The notes below the pieces were generated by a model. It saw only the letters and a list, made by a program, of their open reading frames with translations. It had not been told where the DNA came from and ran no database searches. Below are positions 1 through 10,288 of a stretch of DNA of 64,000 nucleotides, piece by piece. The stretch's first letter is position 1. Each line of letters starts with the position of its first letter. This DNA is from Branchipolynoe longqiensis (taxonomy: Eukaryota > Annelida > Polychaeta > Phyllodocida > Polynoidae). The translations under genes and the position numbers were made by a program. The DNA lies in assembly GCA_030323885.1 (NCBI GenBank), contig CM059199.1, positions 75,426,781 through 75,490,780 on the forward strand, in the 5' to 3' direction.

Positions 1-102
1 ATGTACAATCATTTCTTTATTTATTTGTTAATTGCCTATGTATACAGATATTTTGCTATTCGTTATGATCACTAGTGTCATTCAATCTAGCTGTAAAAGA
101 AC

Positions 103-409
103 TTTTTTTCCCTTGAAGATTTATACTGCCTATCATTGATAAGTCTGAATAGACTTGTTTTCACCATTAGACAGTTTGTCGATACAAAGACCGAGGCTAC
201 ACTTTTACCGACCCAAGGGATTTTTAACCTTCCAAACCACATAGACATGGTATGAGAGCAACTGGCCATTGATGACGCTGTAAGTTATACACAGCGGTGG
301 AAATCCAAATTGTCAGCGGTGGGGGCATGGGGAATCGAACCACCGATCTTCAGATTAGGAGTCCGACCTAGAAAAAAGTCAGGCAATCTAACCACGCCAC
401 CACAGAGAA
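103..409 (-). mobile_element. SINE-B, near full length, tail type 2
   Basis: This is a tRNA-derived SINE read on the minus strand. The head lies at the right end and resembles a class II tRNA (Ser/Leu-like): an A-box-like segment, the B box GGTTCGATTCC, and between them GGTCGGACTCCTAATCTGA. The body contains GTGTATAACTTACAGCGTCA and TGGGTCGGTAAAAGTGTAG. The tail ends AGGCAGTATAAATCTTCAAG followed by A-rich sequence, which is tail type 2. It shares more than 85 percent identity by eye with copies at 13.6, 25.4 and 41 kb. No coding capacity is expected. Confidence 0.82.
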
Positions 410-1093
410 ACTAAACTTGCTTCTCTGAAACCGTTGCATGTGAAGTCAGTGCAGGCTACTACAATATTGATCTTAAATTTATTATTAAACTTTTTTTTTT
501 AAATCAGAAATTCAAAAATATTGGATTATGCAAATTTTAGGTCGCGAGTCACTCCTTGCATTCAGTCATAGGTCGCTGGTTCCCAGACAGTCAGTCGGTG
601 ATTGTGCACCCTTCTTCAGTTAGCCTGCAGCATTTGTGCCTCTCACATCCTCGATGGCTCTTACGTCATTTATAGGTCTGGTTATTTTCTTCCCCCCCAA
701 CCCCCCAACCCCCACCTCCTTTTCTTCTTCCATTCCTTTCCTTTGGTGTGTGTAAATCCTTCCTATTCTAAATGTCAGGTTCTCGTATGCGTGTGATCCT
801 TCCGAAGGCTTCAGAATGTGGGCTTGTAGGAAGTCGCGAATTCATATCACAAACCAACTCTGTTGTGTGTGTTGATTAAAAGCGTTCGCGATATCACAGT
901 GCCACAGTTTTTCTGCAAAAGATCCATGATTTGTATTTCTGGATGTAATATACACAGACACTCAGCCACTGAAGGCGTATATAGAGTGCTCGCCTCTGGG
1001 ACGGCAGGTCATGGGAGAGATCTACGTACAACTTGTTAGAGCAATCACTGACTGTGGCTGAGGCAAGTCAAAGACTTACATAATGCATGCTTA
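410..1093. other. Gene-free spacer with one MITE-D scrap
   Basis: No gene is visible. Bases about 498-541 (AGAAATTCAAAAATATTGG, then GGATTATGCAA) match the end of MITE-D, minus orientation. A pyrimidine-rich stretch lies at about 690-745. The rest looks unique or too decayed to assign. Confidence 0.5.
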
Positions 1094-1332
1094 TCGCCTC
1101 TTGCCAGGAACTCAGTATAACTAGGATAGGACAAGAACTGGTTGGTTTAGTGTTATAATAATATGACTGAGTGGGATATTGGGTTATGGTGGCACTATAT
1201 CAGTTATAAATCACAGTGGGGCAGCACTATAGTATAAAGTAGTCAGAAGTTCTAGTGTTTCTCCTAATGTGTGCGCACTGATCTGAACTTAGATGTTGCT
1301 AGGACGTAAAACTCCAACGACCAACCAACCAA
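1094..1332 (+). mobile_element. SINE-A, 5'-truncated and diverged
   Basis: The body of SINE-A is recognisable in order: a TCGCTTCCTAGCC-like start, AGGATAGGACAAG, GACTGAGTGGGATATTGGG, GGGGCAGCACTATA, TGTGCGCACTG, then TTAGATGTTGCTAGGACGT and a CCAACCAACC tail. The tRNA head is missing, as expected for incomplete reverse transcription. Confidence 0.75.
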
Positions 1333-1507
1333 ACTGTTGTCTGCTTGTGCCAAGGTGTGGACGTGTTAGTGCAGGGGGCCCCACATTGGGCCTCAGTCTT
1401 ACAGGTGAAGAAGCCAACTGCTGCTACAGTGCAGGGGCCCTGACTAAGGCTCCCGTGGTTCGTATCCATGCTCAGGCTCCTGGCTCATATCTTTCGGGAG
1501 GTTTTAT

Positions 1508-2024
1508 TTGTTTGTTGTTGTTTTACGTCCGAGAAACATTTACAGGGATGAAAGATCTCCGCGGTTTCGCGGATTTCCGCGATAATTTATATTTCCTGAA
1601 TACCGCTAAGCAAAAATGTTTAAAATGAGAAGTATATGACAACACTTGGGGAGTTTGAATCCCATTCTTATATGTCCTTAGATGTTGCTAGAACATGAAG
1701 CCCAAACAAGAGCGGGTCAGGTATGGGCAATAATAATACAGTCACAACAAGGTTAGTTGAAACCTGACTTCCGGCATATTTTCCGCGATTCCCTGACAAT
1801 GCTGAGTCTATGGGAGAAGATCTGCGTTATCGCGGAAATTCATCGTCGGTGTAATAATCTCGGCCTGATTTCCACGATTTTAGCTGGAAAGCACTTTCAT
1901 CCCTACATCTATGGTCATATCAGTATGGGTACCCGACTTGTCACAGTGCGCACTCATGGCGACTTAATAGTGCTGCCCCACTGGGAGACTAGGCCACCAG
2001 CACCATGACTTGATATCCCACTCC
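1508..2024 (-). mobile_element. SINE-A interrupted by a TIR element
   Basis: The 3' part of SINE-A (tail TTTGTTTGTTGTTG, then TTTTACGTCC) is followed by a foreign insert at 1543-1904. SINE-A then resumes at 1905 with ACATCTATGGTCATATCAG and continues to CACCATGACTTGATATCCCA. The head is missing. The interruption shows the SINE was resident first. Confidence 0.78.
1543..1904. mobile_element. hAT-like MITE with 7-8 bp target duplication
   Basis: The insert begins CAGGGATGAAAG and ends CTTTCATCCCT, an inverted repeat of about 11 bases. It is flanked by ACATTTA on the left (ACATCTA in the duplicated copy at 2080) and ACATCTA on the right, matching the uninterrupted SINE-A sequence AACATCTAAGG. 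A 7-8 bp duplication and CAGGG ends fit hAT, but the superfamily call is inference. It has internal GCGGATTTCCGCG palindromes and no transposase. A related end occurs at 42.5 kb. Confidence 0.72.
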
Positions 2025-2350
2025 TCGCTCATATCTTTAGGGAGGTTTTGTTTGTTTGTTGTTGTTTTACATCCTAGTCACATCTACAGGAATGAAAGAT
2101 CTCCACGGTTTTGCGGATTTCCGCGATAATTTATATTTCCTGAATACCGCTAAACAAAAATGTTTAAAATGAGAAGTATATGACAACACTTGGGGAGTTC
2201 GAATCCCATTCTTATATGTCCTTAAATGTTGCTAGAACATGAAGCCCAAACAAGAGCGGGTCAGGTATGGGCAATAATACAGTCACAACAAGGTTAGTAT
2301 GCGGATAATGCAGTACCTATCTGCTAAAATGCCTCAGGGAGTTTGACGCC

Positions 2351-2480
2351 CCTGCCTTGCAAAGTTATAAACCACTGCCTTGTGGTACAGGTTCTTGATA
2401 GAATCAAAGGCTAAGGGAGCAAACCCTAACAGAAAACCATGTCACTGTGGCAGCATTAAGGACGGTGATGAAGGGAACTC
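2351..2480 (+). repeat. Dispersed repeat Q, copy 1
   Basis: The segment AACCACTGCCTTGTGGTACA through AACAGAAAACCATGTCACTG and GTGGCAGCA recurs in reverse complement at about 6300-6410. No TIRs, tRNA boxes or coding potential are visible, so the class is unknown. Confidence 0.65.
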
Positions 2481-2640
2481 CGCCAGGCAACCTAGTTCAC
2501 CAAACCGACACCAGCTGGCGCCACTGTTTTGGCATAGTGTAGTGCGGTAGGAGTCCGGCAGGGGGCAGCAACAGACGAGACGCCTCGTCGGTTCTACACT
2601 GGCACCTTGAGTCATAACAATATCATCTAATTCATTGGTT

Positions 2641-2930
2641 CGTTTGTTTGTGCTTTACATCCTAGCAACATCTAAGGTCATACCAGGACAAATACCGACT
2701 TGTGATATCGCGCACTCATCATGATCACTTGATAGTGCCTACCCAGTAGTAGACCGCCCCATGGGCACCATGACCCGATCGATATCCCACTCAGTTACAT
2801 CATCCTGATACTGAGAAAACCAGTCCTTGCCCTATCTATTATACCTGAGCACCAGGCTAGGTAGCTCTTATAAGCCAGTTATTTGACTCGGTCGAGGTTC
2901 AAACCTCCCTCACAGGAAGCCACCAGCCGA
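2641..2930 (-). mobile_element. SINE-A copy
   Basis: From tail to head the copy shows TTTACATCCTAGCAACATCT, GACCCGATCGATATCCC, CCAGTCCTTGCCCTAT and a decayed B box (GGTTCAAACCTCC region). The A box is unreadable, so the head is truncated or degenerate. Confidence 0.72.
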
Positions 2931-3365
2931 TGCTTTTATGAATTCAGCCGTCCGGTGTTGCAGTTTGAAAGGGTACCTGGTTTGAATGCCAATGTGCATG
3001 CGTCAAAGTCGAAAGGCAAGCCTGAAATCTTGTCAGAATTTCTGGCTTGCTTCTGTCTGTGGAGGAGAAGCTCCCTCGAAATGTTGGGCGAGACAAGCAA
3101 GGAGACTGACTGTTCAGGCATCGTTGTAGTGAATATTGTACGCTTGGTGGTATATATTACCCTCTACACTAACAAGTTAACAAGGAATTAACAAGTTATT
3201 AAACATGGGTACAATCTTAATCAGGCAGAACTGCATACCCATTGCGAAAAGGCCCATTTTAAACAGGGTACCTTTTCAAACTGCGACACCGGCCTGGCAT
3301 GGACTCTACATGGGATAAATTCAATACATGTAGAACTGCTAACATACCTAATAGACGGAGGCTGT
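2931..3365. other. Spacer with no assignable feature
   Basis: Short open frames on both strands have no recognisable domain. I see no repeat family in it. Confidence 0.4.
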
Positions 3366-3951
3366 TCTCTGTGGCGGAGTGGTTAGAGTGTCTGACTTTT
3401 TTCTAGGTCAGACTCCTAATCTGAGGGTCGGCGGTTCGATTCCCCGTGCCCCCAGCTCTGGCAATTTGGATTTCCACTGCTGTGTATAACTTACAGCTTC
3501 ATCAAAGGCCGGTTGCTCTCATACCATGGCCGCGTTCAGGGTCCGTCTCGGAGGCGCCTCGGCGACGTCTAGGCGATGCTTTTTGGTCTATTTGCGTTCA
3601 GGGTCCGTCTCGGCGACGTCTCGACGACGCCTCCCTTTTCAGGCAGGAGACAAACAGCGCCTCGAAAATGGCCGCCGCCTGCAGTGGTTTCATCCAATCA
3701 GAGCGCAGCATTTCGAGCCAACAGCTAAACCAGTTCAGACTAGCCTGACGTCACGGGCGCCTCCGAGGCGCCTCCGAGACGGACCCTGAACACGGCCCAG
3801 GTCTATGTGGTGTGGGAGGTTAAAAATCCCTTGGGTCGGTAAAAGTGTAGGCTCAGGCTTTCTATCGACCAGCAGTGGAATGAGGAAGACCAGTCATCTA
3901 TGACTGAAATTTCCCCTGCTTAAACAACTAATGGACAAAAAAATAAATAAA
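3366..3951 (+). mobile_element. SINE-B, full length, tail type 1, split by MITE-S
   Basis: The head GTGGCGGAGTGGTTAGAGTG and B box GGTTCGATTCCCC are intact. The body stops at TCATACCATG (3528), the MITE occupies 3529-3796, and the SINE resumes with TCTATGTGGTGTGGGAGG. The tail is type 1 (GAAGACCAGTCATCTATGAC, TTTCCCCTGCTTAAACAAC) ending in an A-rich run AAAAAAATAAATAAA. This is the reference copy for the head plus tail 1 combination. Confidence 0.85.
3529..3796 (+). mobile_element. MITE-S copy 1 (GC-rich inverted-repeat element)
   Basis: The element starts GCCGCGTTCAGGG and ends CCCTGAACACGGC, continuing inward as a longer GC-rich inverted repeat (CCGTCTCGGAGGCGCCTC against GAGGCGCCTCCGAGACGG). 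It sits in SINE-B, flanked by CCATG (3524-3528) and CCAGG (3797-3801); the uninterrupted SINE reads ACCATGTCTATG. This supports a 5 bp target duplication. The left end contains a second internal copy of the terminus at about 3595. There is no transposase. The superfamily is unresolved. Confidence 0.8.
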
Positions 3952-3980
3952 AGCTTGACCGCAGGACAACATCTGGTCAC

Positions 3981-4405
3981 ACTGCAAACTTAATGGCAGT
4001 GAGCAATCTTCATACAGAAAAAGTGAAATATCTCTAAAACCGCACAACTTAGAAAGAAACCGCTTGGCACACAAATATATCAAATGTTTAACAAACAGAT
4101 TATATTAAATGTATATGCTTAGTCTTCTGCATTTTTATTAATTTTGAATCAAACTGATGTTTTTCACTGCGCGTACCAACAAACTCAATACATTTTCAAT
4201 GGCTGTGAGCAATTTTCATACAGAAAAAGTGAAATATCTCTAAAACTGCACAACTTAGAAATAAACCTCTTGGCACACAAACAGATCAAATATCTATCAA
4301 ACAGATTATATTAAATTTATATGCTTAGTCTTCTGCATTTCTATTAATTTTGAATAAAACTGACAGTTCGCACTTCGCGTATCTGCAAACTCAATGGCAG
4401 TGTGT
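3981..4405 (-). repeat. Tandem ~205 bp repeat related to MITE-E interior
   Basis: Two units contain GAAAAAGTGAAATATCTCTA followed by CTTGGCACACAAA and GCTTAGTCTTCTGCATTT; a third starts at 4382. The same sequence in the other orientation fills MITE-E at 15233-15743, so this is a related, end-less copy. Confidence 0.78.
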
Positions 4406-4610
4406 CTTGGTTCTGCAGCCAAGCTGCGCACGCATACACAATGTTTATAAACATTGAAAGAGGTCTATGGTGCCAAGTAACTTGACGTGCATGCACACAT
4501 TAATTATGCGTGTCTTCACTTCAAGTATCTCTAAAGCCATTAATAATAAAAGTTGCTTTTAACTAAAGTAAAGTAGATTATATTGATCTACCTTACTATG
4601 TATATATCTG

Positions 4611-5517
4611 TCATGGGGGGGTGATGAAAATGGGAAATATTGTGCCTAGAGCGGAAATATTGCGCCTGGAGTGGGACTCGAACCCACATCTCTTTGGATT
4701 CCAGGCCAGTGTGCTAACCATTACACCACCTAGGTTCCTTGATATCACCACACTACCCACGCCTACCTGTCTATGTGGTGACTTGCCTGAGAGGTCAGTG
4801 CAGACTACTACACTAGTCCCCTGGAATTGTAAGTCTTTTAAAATGGTCATTTAATGCTTACAATTACATACACACAGGCAATGCACTTATACATACACAG
4901 GGTAGGTTCAACAACCACACAGCGCATAGCTTGTACAGGACCATGGTCATGGCAACCAGTGTCATGGGGGGGTGATGAAAATGGGAAATATTGCGCCTAG
5001 AGTGGGGAAATATTGCGTGTGGAGTGGGACTCGAACCCACATCTCTTTGCATTCCGGGCCAGTGTGCTAACCATTACACCACCTAGGTTCCTTGATATCA
5101 CCACACTACCCAGGCCTACCTGTCTATGCGGTTACTTGCCTGAGAGGTCAGTGCAGACTACTACACTTGTTCCTCTGGAATTGTAAGTCTTTTAAATGGT
5201 CATTTAATGCTTACAATTACATACATACATACAGGCAATGCACTTACACATAGATACACAGGGTAGGTTCAACAACCACACAGCGCATAGCTTGTACAGG
5301 ACCATGGTCATGGCAACCAGTGTCATGGGGGGGTGATGAAAATGGGAAATATTGCGCCTAGAGCGGGGAAATACTGCGTGTGTAGTGGGACTCGAACCCA
5401 CATCTCTTTGCATTCCGGGCCAGTGTGCTAACCATTACACCCTCTAGGTTCCTTGATATCACCACGCCTACCTGTCTATGTGGTTACATACCTGAGAGGT
5501 CAGTGCAGACTACTACA
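4611..5517 (-). mobile_element. SINE-C tandem array, 2.5 units
   Basis: Units start at 4611, 4962 and 5323 (351 and 361 bp, last partial). Read on the minus strand the head has TGGTGTAATGGTTAGCAC and GGGTTCGAGTCCCAC, close to tRNA-Gln A and B boxes, followed by an AGGCGCAATATTTCCCATTT junction. The array is head-to-tail with no A-rich tail between units, which suggests tandem amplification by unequal exchange rather than independent insertions. Confidence 0.82.
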
Positions 5518-7035
5518 TAGCTAAAGAACTATGGCAGAAACTCTAAGCCATTGCATTTTGGGAGATGGTGGGGGTGGGGGCAGTGTGGAGGGGGAAGGAG
5601 GAAAGTATTTTTTATTGCCACTTAACATTTTACCGTTTTTGATTTTTGCCAACTCTTTTCCCATTAAAAAAGAAGGTTCATTCATGAAAATAATTCCCAA
5701 TTTTTCTTGTTCACCCCCCCCCCCCCCAGAAAAACATGGACCATTTTCACCACAGCCGGTTTTTCTACTCCAGTTTGATTATGCATTCAATTAATTATTC
5801 TATATCATGCACTATATCTAAATAACAATTATTTATGCCATACCTATTTACGCAGTTATTTACAAAAACATCCAAATTGAAATAAGGACACAGCGTTTAA
5901 ACAAACTACGTATTTAACAATGCCAATCATTCTGTAAACTGTAAATCATTCACCTGGTTTCTGAAGATTTGTGAGGTACTCGCCATGAATAAATAATTTT
6001 GTGTCATCATCATCATCATGCTGTCGGTCGTGATGCGACAAAGACTGCTTTCATTACTTGACTGCCGCTCTCCATTTAGCTCTCTGCTGTGAGAGTTGTG
6101 GCCATGAGTCGTGGCAATAATGTCATATTTCATGAAAGCTGCCTGCAAAAGTGTTGAAGTGCTGCTGGCTTTTGCAAGTTACCAGCGGCACTCTCTCGGG
6201 GAGCAAATAGAGGTTTCACACCGGCAAGAACATTCAAGACAGGCGCAAAACTATTTGTCCTTGCAGTGGCTGGTCGGGAGATGTTGCGAGTTCCATACAT
6301 CAACCGCCCTTAGTGCTGCCACAGTGACATGGTTTTCTGTTTAGGGTTTTCTCCCTTAGCCTTCGGTTCTGTCAAGAATCTGTACCACAAGGCAGTGGTT
6401 TACAACTCATCTGACTACGTAACTATAATAAACCGAAGCCTGATTCATTCTCATACCTCATGTTTACAATGGTGTCCTACTACACCACCTCTTCTAATTC
6501 CCAAGGTGTGTACAACCAGCAGTGTTGACACATCTGCACACAGGGGAACCGTTGCAGTGTAGGCAACAATATCTCAAGAAAATATTCGCAGTTCTCAAAT
6601 TAAAGTTGCATAATCCGTTTGCTTTGAATGGTATTTAATTAATTTCACATGATCCGAGGAAAGCATATTTCAAACCCAAAACATTTTGATAGATTTTATG
6701 CCACATATTCATCTTAGGTACCGGTGCAGTCATTAATCATTCCTTTAGGGCTTTGCCCCTTGGGAACATAAAAATAGTTTGCATTGACTGCGGGCGATGT
6801 GACCTAGTTAATGTAGCAATGGTGCACTGCACTTATTTTCAACTGATGTGCACACAGGAATTATTGTAGATGCCTTAAGTTTTGAATATCTCCAAGGTTA
6901 GTCAATTATCATAAACATGACTCCAAATTAAAATGAAGTAGCTCAAAACGGCCAAGTTAGTATATTTATATACAAAATATTTAAAGATTTAAGACCAATG
7001 GATAATCCATAAATTTTGTGTAGAGTAGATTATTA
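5518..7035. other. AT-rich spacer without genes
   Basis: It holds a poly-C run near 5710-5730, a short ATC run near 6005-6020, and a MITE-D end fragment near 6600-6620 (AAAGTTGCATAATCCG). Repeat Q copy 2 also lies inside it. No coding region was recognised. Confidence 0.5.
6300..6415 (-). repeat. Dispersed repeat Q, copy 2
   Basis: In reverse complement it matches 2351-2480: GTGCTGCCACAGTGACATGG, TTTCTGTTTAGGG and CCACAAGGCAGTGGTTTA. Boundaries are soft. Confidence 0.62.
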
Positions 7036-7383
7036 AAGTGAAGTTTGTTTTATTTAACGACGCCTCTCGAGCACATTGATTTTTATCGTCGGCTATTGTG
7101 TATTGGATGTCAATCATATGGTCAGTCTGACATTTCTTTGGAGGAAACCCGCTGCTGCCACATAGGCTACTCTTTCCGATAATCAGCAAGGGGTCTTTTA
7201 TAATTAAATGTACCTTCCCACAGACAGGACAGCACATACCACATCCTTTGATCAACCAGTTGCGAACCACTGGTTGGAACGGAAATTAGCCCAAACTGCA
7301 AATGGGTCCGCTGAGCAGGATCAATCGGATGACCGACACCTTCACAGGTGGACATGCTACGGCCTGAGCTATGTCCCGCTCCC
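7036..7383 (-). mobile_element. SINE-F, near full length (molluscan SINE)
   Basis: Reading left to right on the plus strand it begins with the 3' end (GTTTATTTAACGACGCC), then TCGGCTATTG, GGAGGAAACCCGCTGCTGCC, GACAGGACAGCACATACCAC, and ends at the head (CTGAGCTATGTCCCGCTCC). I recognise this order as a common molluscan tRNA-derived SINE. The tRNA boxes at the head are degenerate. Other copies are at 23.9 and 37.4 kb. Confidence 0.83.
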
Positions 7384-8038
7384 ATGTACATTATTAAGGC
7401 TAACCTAATATATATTCTTTTTTTCGAATAAAATATGACAAAAATTCAAAACCAATGGATGCCTTTCTTTATATTTTCCAGATGATGTCTTCAGGAACTG
7501 ACCGCTGAGTATTCGGCGTAGACGAACAGCGAGACCACCACTATGTAAGTTCAGCTCTCCATTCATTGTACTAGATGAGGGTAGCCTTTGATGTTGTTGT
7601 TGATGTTGTTGATGTTGTTCCGCAGTTTGAACCCTGAAGTGAGGTCACTGCATGGTGTGGATCCATGCGACACACAGTGAATATGTTGAATTGTGGCACA
7701 GACTAGATCAAAGCAAAAAAGTTGTATCTCTCAAACTGAGAAGGAAGAGGAGAGGCAAGGAGAGAGAGGCCAAAATAAGTTGAGATGGAAAAAGAAGAAA
7801 TGAGAAAAAGAGGAGCAAAAGTCTGATAAGGAACAAGAGGAACAAGAAGAACAAAAATATACCTTTATCTATTTCAAGATGAAGAGGGAACCAATGTGAT
7901 GAGGACCATAAAGAAGAAGAAAAGGAGAATATAATACATTTATCTATTTAATGGAATGCAGTTTCTCCTAATGGAATTGAGATGTCATACTTACATATAT
8001 CTTTAATCCAGGGTCGTTCCAATTTTATTTACAACCAG
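7384..8038. other. Spacer, purine-rich and GTT-rich tracts
   Basis: There is a GATGTTGTTGTT-type imperfect repeat at about 7588-7622 and a strongly purine-rich strand at 7735-7935 (GAAG/AAGA motifs). No coding region was recognised. Confidence 0.5.
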
Positions 8039-8424
8039 TTAAGGCCCTGTCACACTATGACGTTTTCCCCAGTGCACCGCCAACGCGCAAGATATTTGTT
8101 AGGGCTCGAGACACGTCCAACTTTTCGGCATTGTGGGAGAAAGTTCGATGGGTTGCAGCGTGCTAGTGGCATGTTGGTGGCGCGTCTGTAACGCCCCCTC
8201 CAACCCGTCGGGGCGTGCCGAAAGTTTTGTGCAAGCACAAAACGATCAGCGCGACCCGACGCGCGCCGACGTGTCCATTCACACATTGCTATCACTCAAT
8301 GTGCACCGACGCGCCGGTAACGCGCGCATAATACTTCCCGACGTGTGCCGACGTTTTGCCCAAAAAGGCAACACGTCGGTCGGCGCGCGTTGGTGAGAAA
8401 CGTCGTAATGTGACAGGGCCTTAA
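8039..8424. mobile_element. MITE-H copy 1 (CpG-rich, GGCCCTGTCACAC ends)
   Basis: TTAA at both borders (8039-8042, 8421-8424) encloses a 378 bp element with ends GGCCCTGTCACAC and GTGACAGGGCC. The inverted repeat extends inward through ACGACGTTT-type sequence, and there is a central hairpin around TTTTGTGCAAGCACAAAA. A copy of almost the same length is at 39009-39383. The borders could be read as TTAA (piggyBac-like) or TWA (PIF/Harbinger-like). No transposase is present. Confidence 0.82.
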
Positions 8425-8513
8425 GAGAAGTGACCAAATTCTGCATTTCCAACTACTATTACTAATATAACCTCCTAGCACAAGGGTGACTCCTACAGTG
8501 ATCACCACCACCA

Positions 8514-8560
8514 CCATCATTCGTCATCGTCATCATCATCATCATCATCATCATCATCAA
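8514..8560. repeat. (ATC)n microsatellite
   Basis: A run of CAT/TCA trinucleotides just right of MITE-H. It makes short poly-His or poly-Met frames that are not genes. Confidence 0.9.
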
Positions 8561-8769
8561 TCCATTAACATTGAGGGTCATTGGGGTACCACATAGGACT
8601 TTGCAACCAGCTTTATCAATTTTCCGCTGTTTTCCACTACCCTCTGGGACTTGCCAAACTCCAGGCTTGTCCATCCCCTGTCCTTCTCATCTCTTCCTTT
8701 GTCCGTCTTGTTTTCCTCTCCCTTTCATTATACCTTGCAAGATGGTTGCGAAACATGACCCTACCATTG

Positions 8770-9110
8770 CAGTTTTCACACACACACACACACAACTACA
8801 CACACACACACCACATCACCACCATCACCACACACACACACACACACACCTGTACACACATACACACATACACCACTACACCACCATCAGTACACACACA
8901 CCTTTACGCAACACCACACCAACAACAACAACACACACCACCCCACACATGACACACCACCACCACCACACACCATCGCCAGTGGCACTCTCCCCATTCC
9001 CCTCAACCACCACCACCACCACCACCACCACCACCCCCACCACCACCACCACCACCACCACCACCACCACCCCCCCACCACCACCACCACCCCCACCACA
9101 CATCACAACC
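8770..9110. repeat. (CA)n and (CCA)n microsatellite cluster
   Basis: CA-dinucleotide blocks run to about 8900 and give way to ACC trinucleotides from about 9005 to 9105. A Thr/His/Pro-rich frame through it is low-complexity translation and not a gene. Confidence 0.92.
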
Positions 9111-9151
9111 CCCCTGTGTACTCCCGGGAGTGAGTCAGCTGGCCCCGCCCG

Positions 9152-9203
9152 TTACCTGGGTGGTGACGTCACTCCCTCACCTGGGTTGTGACGTCACGCC
9201 CTG
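9152..9203. promoter_or_regulatory. Two CRE-type palindromes in a 25 bp tandem
   Basis: TGACGTCA occurs at 9164-9171 and 9189-9196, each inside the repeated context CCTGGGTKGTGACGTCAC. TGACGTCA is the full consensus for CREB/ATF factors. No transcription start or gene can be tied to it, so function is speculative; it may simply be a duplicated 25-mer. Confidence 0.35.
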
Positions 9204-9264
9204 ACCCGAGTGCCGTGGCACCGTGCGTCTGTACCGGCCCGTCCCAGGCGGGGCTTACTACACC

Positions 9265-9770
9265 CAACTGGGTGTAGTACTAATAGTAGTCTCCGTCTTG
9301 TGAAAAACTATGCCTGCCAGACCTGAACTGGGTGTTGTCAAGTAAAGTAAAGCTTGTTTTATTTAACGACGCCTCTAGAGCACATTGATTTTATCATCGG
9401 CTATTGGATGTAAAAACCTGGGTGTTGTAGTCTCCGTCTTGTGAAAAATTACGACGACCAGACACTTACCTGAACTGGGTGTTGTAAAGTAAAAATAAAG
9501 CTTCTTTTATTTAACGATGCCTCTAGTGCACATTGATTTTTATCATCGGCTATTGGACGTAAAAACCAGGGTGTTGTAGTCTCCGTCTTGTGAAAAATTA
9601 CGACGACCAGACACTTACCTGAACTGGGAGTTGTAAAGTAAAAATAAAGCTTCTTTTATTTAGCGACGGCTCTAGAGCACATTGATTTTTATCATCGGCT
9701 ATTGGATGTACACAAAACTGGATGTTGTAGTCTCCCTCTTGTGAAAAACCATGCCTGCCAGACACCTGTT
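9265..9770. repeat. 148 bp tandem repeat carrying SINE-F tail pieces
   Basis: Anchors GAACTGGG at 9325, 9472 and 9621 give a period near 148 bp, with about 3.4 units. Each unit joins TAGTCTCCGTCTTGTGAAAA sequence to about 65 bases of SINE-F 3' end (TTTATTTAACGAYGCCTCTA). The SINE piece was therefore captured before amplification. Confidence 0.82.
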
Positions 9771-9900
9771 TTTTACTATTTTTGACGCATCACTGAGAGT
9801 GACACTGCTTTCTTTTTCACTGCATGTTAAATATGTGGCTTCACATATATTCAACTCGATATGTGGTTCAGGTCCTATTTATTTGCCCAAACTCCTTACC

Positions 9901-9962
9901 GGGCGCCGTCCTGATATGACCTTAGATGTTGCTAGGACGTAAAACAACAACAAACAAACCTT
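9901..9962 (+). mobile_element. SINE-A 3' end fragment
   Basis: GTCCTGATATGACCTTAGAT through GCTAGGACGTAAAACAAC, abutting the next complete copy on the same strand. Confidence 0.75.
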
Positions 9963-10288
9963 ACCGGGCGTGGTGGCCGAATCGGTAGAGCATGGACCTC
10001 GTGTGTGGAAGGTAGGGAGTTCGATTCCGGGTCGAGTCAAATCAATGACATAAAATTGATACTTGTCGCTTCCTAGAATGGCGCACAACATTAATAGGAC
10101 AGGGCAAGGACTGCTTAACTCAGTGTCAGGATAATGTGACTGAGTGGCATATTGGGTCATGGTGCTAGCAGCCTGATTTCACAGTGGGTCGGCACTATAA
10201 AATCACCATGAGTGCACACTGTCACAAGTCGGTACCCGTCCTGATATGACCTTCGATGTTGCTAGGATTTAAAACAACAAACAAACCT
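9963..10288 (+). mobile_element. SINE-A, full length
   Basis: The head ACCGGGCGTGGTGGCCGAAT with A box GGTAGAGC and B box AGTTCGATTCC is intact. The body and the tail AAAACAACAAACAAACC follow. The copy starts directly after a truncated SINE-A tail, giving a head-to-tail pair. Confidence 0.86.

Larger units (their letters stand above)
1483..2298. repeat. Partial tandem duplication, 544 bp period
   Basis: Bases 1483-1757 and 2027-2298 are near-identical (both run from GCTCATATCTTT to CACAACAAGGTTAGT), so the unit is about 544 bp and the second unit is incomplete. The duplicated block contains part of SINE-A and of the hAT-like element inserted in it, so the duplication happened after that insertion. 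The two copies differ by only a handful of substitutions, which suggests a fairly recent event. Confidence 0.85.

Noticed and set aside
4611..5517. CRISPR-like regular array
   Set aside because: Units are ~355 bp SINE-C copies in a eukaryotic repeat landscape; there are no short direct repeats with unique spacers.
8571..9191. 206-codon Thr/His/Pro-rich plus-strand frame
   Set aside because: It is translation of (CA)n and (CCA)n microsatellites.
9963..10040. Candidate tRNA gene (A and B boxes present)
   Set aside because: The cloverleaf is not closed and the segment is the head of a SINE-A with a normal SINE body; the same applies to SINE-B and SINE-C heads.
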